DNA of 64,000 nt from an uncultured Macellibacteroides sp. (GTDB lineage: Bacteria; Bacteroidota; Bacteroidia; Bacteroidales; Tannerellaceae), in assembly GCF_963667135.1 (NCBI RefSeq), contig NZ_OY762974.1:2914001-2978000 (forward strand), read 5' to 3'. The notes beneath the pieces were generated by a model. The model did no database searches and was not told the origin of the DNA. It worked only from the letters and a program-made list of their open reading frames with translations. Shown one piece after another: positions 59,077 through 64,000 of this stretch (position 1 is the first letter of the stretch; each line of letters starts with the position of its first letter). The position numbers and the translations under genes were made by a program.

Positions 59077-62000
59077 ATATAAAAAATCTGGCTCATAAGA
59101 ACATCTCCTTTTATATACGCTATTACAAGTTAATAGCGGTAGCTTCGCTTATTACCGTTGCCATAATCGTGGGTAGTCTGGTGGTAGGGGATTCTGTCCG
59201 GATGACGCTGGTAAGGCAGATGGAGGATCGTTTTGGAGATACTGAAACTGTTATTTTCTCGAGGAACACCTTTATGCCCTCTAACCTGCTTAAGACATCC
59301 CTGTTTAAAGAATCGGCCAGAGGCATATTGCTGACAAATGGTTTTGTCTCGCAGGGACAAAAACTGATTCCCGTGTTTGTGTGGGGAGTGGACGATATGT
59401 CGATCTCCGAAGATTCCGTCAGGATGAATCCCGCACTGGCAGACGAATTGAAGCAAGAAGGTCCGGCTGATATCGTACTTCGTCTGCCGGCAACCGGTCT
59501 GGTCCCGTCGGGCTCACTGTTTGTGACCGAAAACTACACAACCAGTCTTCGCCTGTCCTACGTCGGCGTTGTGGAAGCACAAGCAGGTGGCAACATCAGC
59601 ATGAAAAACGAACAAATCATTCCGTTCAATATTTTTGTAAACCGCGATAAACTGGCCGAAGTTCTGGAAGTGGAAGGGAAAATAAACCTGATATTGAACA
59701 ACAAGCCTGTGTCTGATTCCGATCTGGCCAAAGTCTGGGATTATACTAGTTCCGGACTAAAGGTGGACCGAAAAAACGGATATACTGAAATTACCTCCGA
59801 CCGGGTTTTTCTGCAGGAAGAGGTGGTGGAAACAATACGGCGAAATAACAGGGAGCCAAATAGGATGTTCTCTTATTTCGCCAATTCAATAGAGTTGGAC
59901 GGGGCTTCCATTCCCTATTCTTTCGTAACGGCGACAGACCGGTATAAAGGAGATTCATTGCAGAAGGATGAGATTATTCTTTCCGATTATTCGGCCCGCA
60001 GGCTGCATGCCGGGGTGGGCGATACCATACAGGTTTCTTATTTTACTTCCCGGGAATTAAAGATATTGCATACGGATACCATCCAATTGCGGGTGCGGCA
60101 AATTGTTCCATTAGCCGAATTGCAGCAAGACAGTACCCTGAGTGCTGAGTTTCCTGGTCTTTCCGATGTGGAACGGTGTACCGACTGGGATAGCGACCTT
60201 CCCATCAATATGGATTTAATAACTGATGAGGACGAAGAATATTGGAAACTTTACCGTAGCACCCCCAAAGCAATTATTGCCTACGAAGCGGTGGCGAAGG
60301 AGTGGGGCAATGCTTATGGAAATGCTACAGCCGTTAGGGTGGCCAACGCGGAACCCGATCTGTCGAAACTTACTCCGGCTATGTTTGGTATTCAACTTAT
60401 CTCCCCCCGCGAAGCAGGACTGGATGCCGCAAAGAATGGCGTAGATTTCTCCGGACTTTTTCTTGCGCTGGCTTTCTTTATTATTGTTTCCGCAATGATG
60501 CTGATGCTGATTCCGTTGACCGAAATGCTTTATCAGCGGAGGTATGAAATAGAACTGCTCCAATCACTTGGCTATACACGGAAACGTATTGTTAAAATCT
60601 TTTGGATGGAATTGGCACCCGTTGTACTGGTAGCATCGGTTGCCGGAGTCTTGGTTGGATTGCTATATACCAGCCTGGTGATGTGGATGCTTGGAAATGT
60701 GTGGATAGGAGCCACACAGACAGGAGGCTTTATCGTATATCCTGATTTGGTTACTATACTTATAGGCTTTATTGCAGGCATCTCCCTGTCTTTGGTGCTG
60801 CTTCGCCTGATGCTTGTAAAGGCGATGAAGGAGAAACAGAAAGTATCCGGACGAAAAATGGGAAGTATCCGGACTAAAAGAGTTTTGCTTATCCTTTCGG
60901 GTGTGCTGGCGATAGGTATGATAGGCATCAATGTGTTTTTTCTACATTCAGTGACCCTCTTTGTAACAGCGGGAGTTGTGTTGATTGGAATGGCAGCCTT
61001 GTGGGGCGACTTCCTGATAACCCGCAACGCGTCTGCTTCGAAGGATAATTTTCATGTTTCCAGCCTGACATGGGCCACCTTATACGCTGGCAAAAAGCAG
61101 GCTATCTTATCCTTTCTTGCTCTTGCAACCGGCGTGTTTATTGTCTTTTCAGTAGGACTAAACCGTAAAGGGTTTGCCGACAGTTCGCAGCTTCGTACCG
61201 GAACGGGAGGATATGCGCTCTGGAGTGAAAGCAGTGTGCCCATTTATCATTCCATGGCAACACAGGCAGGCAGGGAAAAACTTTCTCTTACGGATTTGCC
61301 TCCAGATACGGAAATACTCCAGTGTTTACGGTATAGTGCCGATGACGCAAGTTGCCTGAACCTTAATAAAGTAAAGAACTCTACGGTGCTGGGGGTTGAT
61401 ATGAATGCCTTGTCGGCTAGTGATTTTCAGATCGAACAAAGTTTGTATCCCGTGGACAGAAAAGCCTTTTTCGAACTGATGCAGATGCGCAAAGATTCCG
61501 TATATCCAGCTTTGGTTGATGCCACGGTTCTTACCTGGGGGCTTGGGCTAAGTCTGGGAGATACCCTTTGGTATGAAGGAGACAACGGACAAAGGGTTGC
61601 GATACAGCTGACAGGAACGTTATCCAATTCCATCTTTCAAGGGAATATTTTGATTGACCAGGCCTTGTTTCGGGAAATATGGGAGGAAACAACAGGCAGT
61701 GAGGTATTTCTTCTGAAAGTGGATGAAACAAAGAAAGAGGAGCTTAAAAGTCTTCTCTCCCAAGCACTGAATGAGTATGGTGTACGGATTTTTACAACAA
61801 ACGACCGACTCAGACAATTCAATACTGTAACCGACACGTACCTGACTATCTTCCTGACACTTGGATGTTTAGGATTACTATTGGGTATTATGGGCTTCGT
61901 TATCGTGATTCGTAAAAACCTTTCCATGCGGTTGTGGGAAATAAATATGTATCGGACATTGGGTTTTACAGACAAGAGAATAGAGCAACTCTTTTATAAG

Positions 62001-62198
62001 GAAAACCTGCTTGTCCCGTTGTATGCACTTGCCACAGGTGTAATAAGCGCGTTGGTGGGGGTAAGCAGCACCTTTATGAATGCAGGAATTTGGATATGGC
62101 TGTTAGCCTTGCTTTTCACCATTTTCTTTGTAGTGTGCGTACTGGTTTTTATAAAGAGATCGGTAAAAGATGAAATTGAGAAATCAAAACGATTGTAA
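59073..62198 (+). CDS. FtsX-type ABC transporter permease (large form)
   Basis: A 1041-residue permease. One membrane helix near residue 20, a long periplasmic region (about 45-450), a cluster of three helices with the FtsX-type loop (YQRRYEIELLQSLGYTRKRIVKIFW, about 488-512), more helices around 610-650, a second periplasmic part, and a final FtsX set (MRLWEINMYRTLGFTDKRIEQLFY, about 953-976). Two FtsX units in one chain make it like a fused LolC-LolE/YbbP protein. It is coupled to the ATPase by a 4-base overlap and precedes the glycosyltransferase by 2 bases. Confidence 0.9.
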   Translation: MNIKNLAHKNISFYIRYYKLIAVASLITVAIIVGSLVVGDSVRMTLVRQMEDRFGDTETVIFSRNTFMPSNLLKTSLFKESARGILLTNGFVSQGQKLIPVFVWGVDDMSISEDSVRMNPALADELKQEGPADIVLRLPATGLVPSGSLFVTENYTTSLRLSYVGVVEAQAGGNISMKNEQIIPFNIFVNRDKLAEVLEVEGKINLILNNKPVSDSDLAKVWDYTSSGLKVDRKNGYTEITSDRVFLQEEVVETIRRNNREPNRMFSYFANSIELDGASIPYSFVTATDRYKGDSLQKDEIILSDYSARRLHAGVGDTIQVSYFTSRELKILHTDTIQLRVRQIVPLAELQQDSTLSAEFPGLSDVERCTDWDSDLPINMDLITDEDEEYWKLYRSTPKAIIAYEAVAKEWGNAYGNATAVRVANAEPDLSKLTPAMFGIQLISPREAGLDAAKNGVDFSGLFLALAFFIIVSAMMLMLIPLTEMLYQRRYEIELLQSLGYTRKRIVKIFWMELAPVVLVASVAGVLVGLLYTSLVMWMLGNVWIGATQTGGFIVYPDLVTILIGFIAGISLSLVLLRLMLVKAMKEKQKVSGRKMGSIRTKRVLLILSGVLAIGMIGINVFFLHSVTLFVTAGVVLIGMAALWGDFLITRNASASKDNFHVSSLTWATLYAGKKQAILSFLALATGVFIVFSVGLNRKGFADSSQLRTGTGGYALWSESSVPIYHSMATQAGREKLSLTDLPPDTEILQCLRYSADDASCLNLNKVKNSTVLGVDMNALSASDFQIEQSLYPVDRKAFFELMQMRKDSVYPALVDATVLTWGLGLSLGDTLWYEGDNGQRVAIQLTGTLSNSIFQGNILIDQALFREIWEETTGSEVFLLKVDETKKEELKSLLSQALNEYGVRIFTTNDRLRQFNTVTDTYLTIFLTLGCLGLLLGIMGFVIVIRKNLSMRLWEINMYRTLGFTDKRIEQLFYKENLLVPLYALATGVISALVGVSSTFMNAGIWIWLLALLFTIFFVVCVLVFIKRSVKDEIEKSKRL

Positions 62199-62200
62199 GT

Positions 62201-63475
62201 ATGAAGATATTATTTATCATACCCGGCTCCGGTGACTCCTTTTATTGCGGAAATTGTTTCCGCGATAATCTGCAGGCATCGGCATTACGCAAAGCCGGAC
62301 ATACGGTAGTCATTATGCCGCTTTATCTGCCCCTTAAACATAAATCGTTTCAGGCTGATGCCCCTTTGTTTTTCCCGGCTACTACTTTCTATACGGCACA
62401 AAAGTTTTTTAGTAAAAGAAAGATGCCCAAGTGGCTGGAACGTTTTACCGCGTCGAATGCGATGTTGAATATAGCTTCTTCTATGTCGGGTACAACTTCG
62501 GCCCAAGGTGCAGAGGCGATGACATTATCCATGATCAACGGCGAGGATGCGGTGTTTCAAGAGCAGGTAGCCCAACTGATTCAATGGATCAAAGAGCAGG
62601 AAAAGCCGGATATCATCCACCTTTCCAGTTCTTTATTGCTCGGTATTGCCCGGATGATTCGCTTGCAGATGGATATTCCCATTATCTGTTCCGTGCAAGA
62701 CGAAGAGGTGTGGATCGACAGCATGAATGAAAAGGATGCTTCGGCCGCCTGGCAGGGAATTATTGAAAATAGCCGGTATATAGACCGGTTTATCACAACC
62801 AGCCAATTCTACAAAGAGTTCATCCGGAAGCGTCTTCCTCAACTAACGGAGATTGATGTGATTTATCCCGGAGTAGACAGGCAAAAATATGCCTCCACCG
62901 GTTACCCCGAAGATCCGGTAATCGGGTTCTTCTACCGGATGAATCGCACAAACGGACTTGATATACTGGCTAATGCGTTTATCAAGTTAAAGGAAAGGGG
63001 TACAATCAATAACCTCAGATTGAAAATAGCAGGAGGTTATACCGGAAAAGACAAGCGCTTCCTGAAGGAGATAAAGCGCCTGCTTTCGCCCTACAAAGAG
63101 GCGGTAGAGATAGTCGACGATTACAGTCTGGAGGATCATGCTGGTTTTTACAACTCAATATCCGTACTATCTGTACCTATCACCTTTGAAGAAGGAGTAG
63201 GACTGTATCTGTGTGAAGCATTTGCGGCTGGTCGCCCTGCCGTGGAACCCGCAACCGGTTCTTTTCCGGAGATTGTAGGTGAAGCCGGTATCTTGTACAA
63301 ACCCAACAGCTCCGATGCATTGGCAGATGCCCTGGAAAAGCTATTGACTGATAAAGAATTGTATATCCGGTATGCAGAGAAGGCCGCGGATTTATCCGCC
63401 TCTCGATACAATGAACTGGTGATGGCCGCAAATTTGCTCGCGCTTTATAAGCAATTTACTGGTAATCAAAAATAA
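62201..63475 (+). CDS. GT4-family glycosyltransferase
   Basis: A 424-residue cytoplasmic glycosyltransferase with GT-B fold. The N-terminal lobe starts MKILFIIPGSGDSFYCGNCFRDNLQASALRKAGHTVVIMPLY; the C-terminal lobe has VIYPGVDRQKY, the EEGVGLYLCEAFAAGRPAVE segment with the E-x7-E nucleotide-sugar motif, and ATGSFPEIVGEAGILY. It would transfer a sugar from an activated donor; donor and acceptor are unknown. In a cluster that makes a cyclic terpenoid, glycosylation of a lipid is a reasonable guess. It lies 2 bases after the permease. Confidence 0.92.
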   Translation: MKILFIIPGSGDSFYCGNCFRDNLQASALRKAGHTVVIMPLYLPLKHKSFQADAPLFFPATTFYTAQKFFSKRKMPKWLERFTASNAMLNIASSMSGTTSAQGAEAMTLSMINGEDAVFQEQVAQLIQWIKEQEKPDIIHLSSSLLLGIARMIRLQMDIPIICSVQDEEVWIDSMNEKDASAAWQGIIENSRYIDRFITTSQFYKEFIRKRLPQLTEIDVIYPGVDRQKYASTGYPEDPVIGFFYRMNRTNGLDILANAFIKLKERGTINNLRLKIAGGYTGKDKRFLKEIKRLLSPYKEAVEIVDDYSLEDHAGFYNSISVLSVPITFEEGVGLYLCEAFAAGRPAVEPATGSFPEIVGEAGILYKPNSSDALADALEKLLTDKELYIRYAEKAADLSASRYNELVMAANLLALYKQFTGNQK

Positions 63476-63501
63476 TTTGTCTAACACTTATATAAAACAA
63501 C

Positions 63502-64000
63502 ATGAAGACATTCGATCAAAAAAAGAAGTTTTGTTATTTAGGAGTAGCTCTGGCTTGCCTGGTTACTGTCGAGGTAACCGCTCAATCGCCCTACAGTTGG
63601 AGAGGTCCGGAACGTAATGGTAACTATCATGAAACCGGTCTGCTTAAAACCTGGCCAACCGAAGGTCCGGCACTCTTGTGGGAAACACTGGATGCAGGGA
63701 AAGGATATTCAAGTCCTGTGGTTCTCGAAGACCGCTTGTATGTAACCGGAATGAACGAAGATGAAACCAAGGAGATCTTTTCCGCCTATACATTGAAGGG
63801 GAAAAAGATTTACGAGATTGTTTACGGTTCGCCTTGGGATAAAACCTATCCCGAAACCCGTACCACGCCAACCATTGAAGGGAATAAGGCGTATGTAATC
63901 AGCGGAGCAGGAGAGATCGTGTGTATAAACATCAAAGACGGTGCCATTGTTTGGAAAGTAGATGGAGCCAACGAATTTAAAAGGAAAACCGGAATCTGGG
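63502..64000 (+). CDS. PQQ-like beta-propeller protein 5 (truncated by the window edge)
   Basis: ATG 63502 opens a frame with no stop to the last base (166 codons). The signal peptide is MKTFDQKKKFCYLGVALACLV with cleavage near TVEVTAQ. The mature part begins YSWRGPERNGNYHETGLLKTWPTEGPALLWETLDAGKGYSSPVV, closely matching the opening of the propeller at 46446 (WRG..RTG.Y.ETGL.K.WP..GPA.LW). These two propellers bracket the middle of the cluster and look like paralogues. The rest, and whether the cluster continues, lies outside the window. Confidence 0.88.
   Translation, partial: MKTFDQKKKFCYLGVALACLVTVEVTAQSPYSWRGPERNGNYHETGLLKTWPTEGPALLWETLDAGKGYSSPVVLEDRLYVTGMNEDETKEIFSAYTLKGKKIYEIVYGSPWDKTYPETRTTPTIEGNKAYVISGAGEIVCINIKDGAIVWKVDGANEFKRKTGIW

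Overview
The window looks like the chromosome of an anaerobic Bacteroidales bacterium (Parabacteroides, Dysgonomonas or a relative; the genus is a guess). Supporting signs are Bacteroidetes-type -7 boxes (TAnnTTTG) before many genes, weak ribosome-binding sites, many SPII lipoproteins with a cysteine after short signal peptides, a hybrid two-component system next to GH43 enzymes, DUF4827 and DUF2490 proteins, and an outer-membrane barrel ending in Phe at the left edge. No rRNA, tRNA or CRISPR array was seen.

Layout. 1-6590: end of an outer-membrane protein, an ECF sigma factor, a small conserved-looking protein, rpe, a short comEC, an nrnA-like DHH phosphoesterase, a DUF4827 lipoprotein and a phosphohexomutase (glmM-like), closed by a bidirectional terminator. 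6589-13054: mostly minus-strand genes for a Nudix hydrolase, a DUF418 membrane protein, a polyphosphate-polymerase-like trio (VTC domain, DUF4956, DUF2490), and a LiaF-like/LytTR envelope-sensing pair, with one plus-strand degenerate histidine kinase. 13352-22410: SDR enzyme, hybrid two-component sensor, two GH43 lipoproteins and an unrecognised alpha-helical secreted enzyme; this resembles a small arabinan-type polysaccharide locus but has no SusC/SusD.

22411-24899: an 82-base near-perfect palindrome, a strong terminator, repeats spaced exactly 21 bp, then a VirE/VapE-like primase-helicase gene: the look of a one-gene replicative element. 24997-36744: an eight-gene plus-strand defence island built on a type III-like methylase and restriction helicase, with a SNF2 helicase, two separate AAA ATPases each followed by a likely nuclease or TOPRIM-like partner, and an orphan. 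36835-40159: a TonB-dependent-type outer-membrane protein (minus) and a DUF6064-like membrane protein (plus).

40310 to the right edge: a tightly packed plus-strand cluster of at least 18 genes that is the best candidate for an undescribed system. It joins terpenoid genes (a DUF116-polyprenyl synthase fusion, a squalene-hopene-cyclase-like protein with a DxDD acid motif, a shorter companion cyclase-like protein, an HpnH-like radical SAM enzyme) to redox genes (ferredoxin, a fused NuoE-NuoF NADH oxidoreductase, a composite NuoG/GltD-like iron-sulfur protein, a NapH/NosR-like membrane protein, a Tat-exported iron-sulfur protein), five PQQ-like beta-propellers, an NHL-like propeller, an FtsX-type ABC transporter and a glycosyltransferase. 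My inference is that NADH electrons are passed through the membrane to an exported propeller assembly and that a cyclised terpenoid, possibly modified by radical chemistry, is its membrane component or cofactor. No complete hopanoid pathway, hydrogenase catalytic subunit or PQQ biosynthesis gene is visible.
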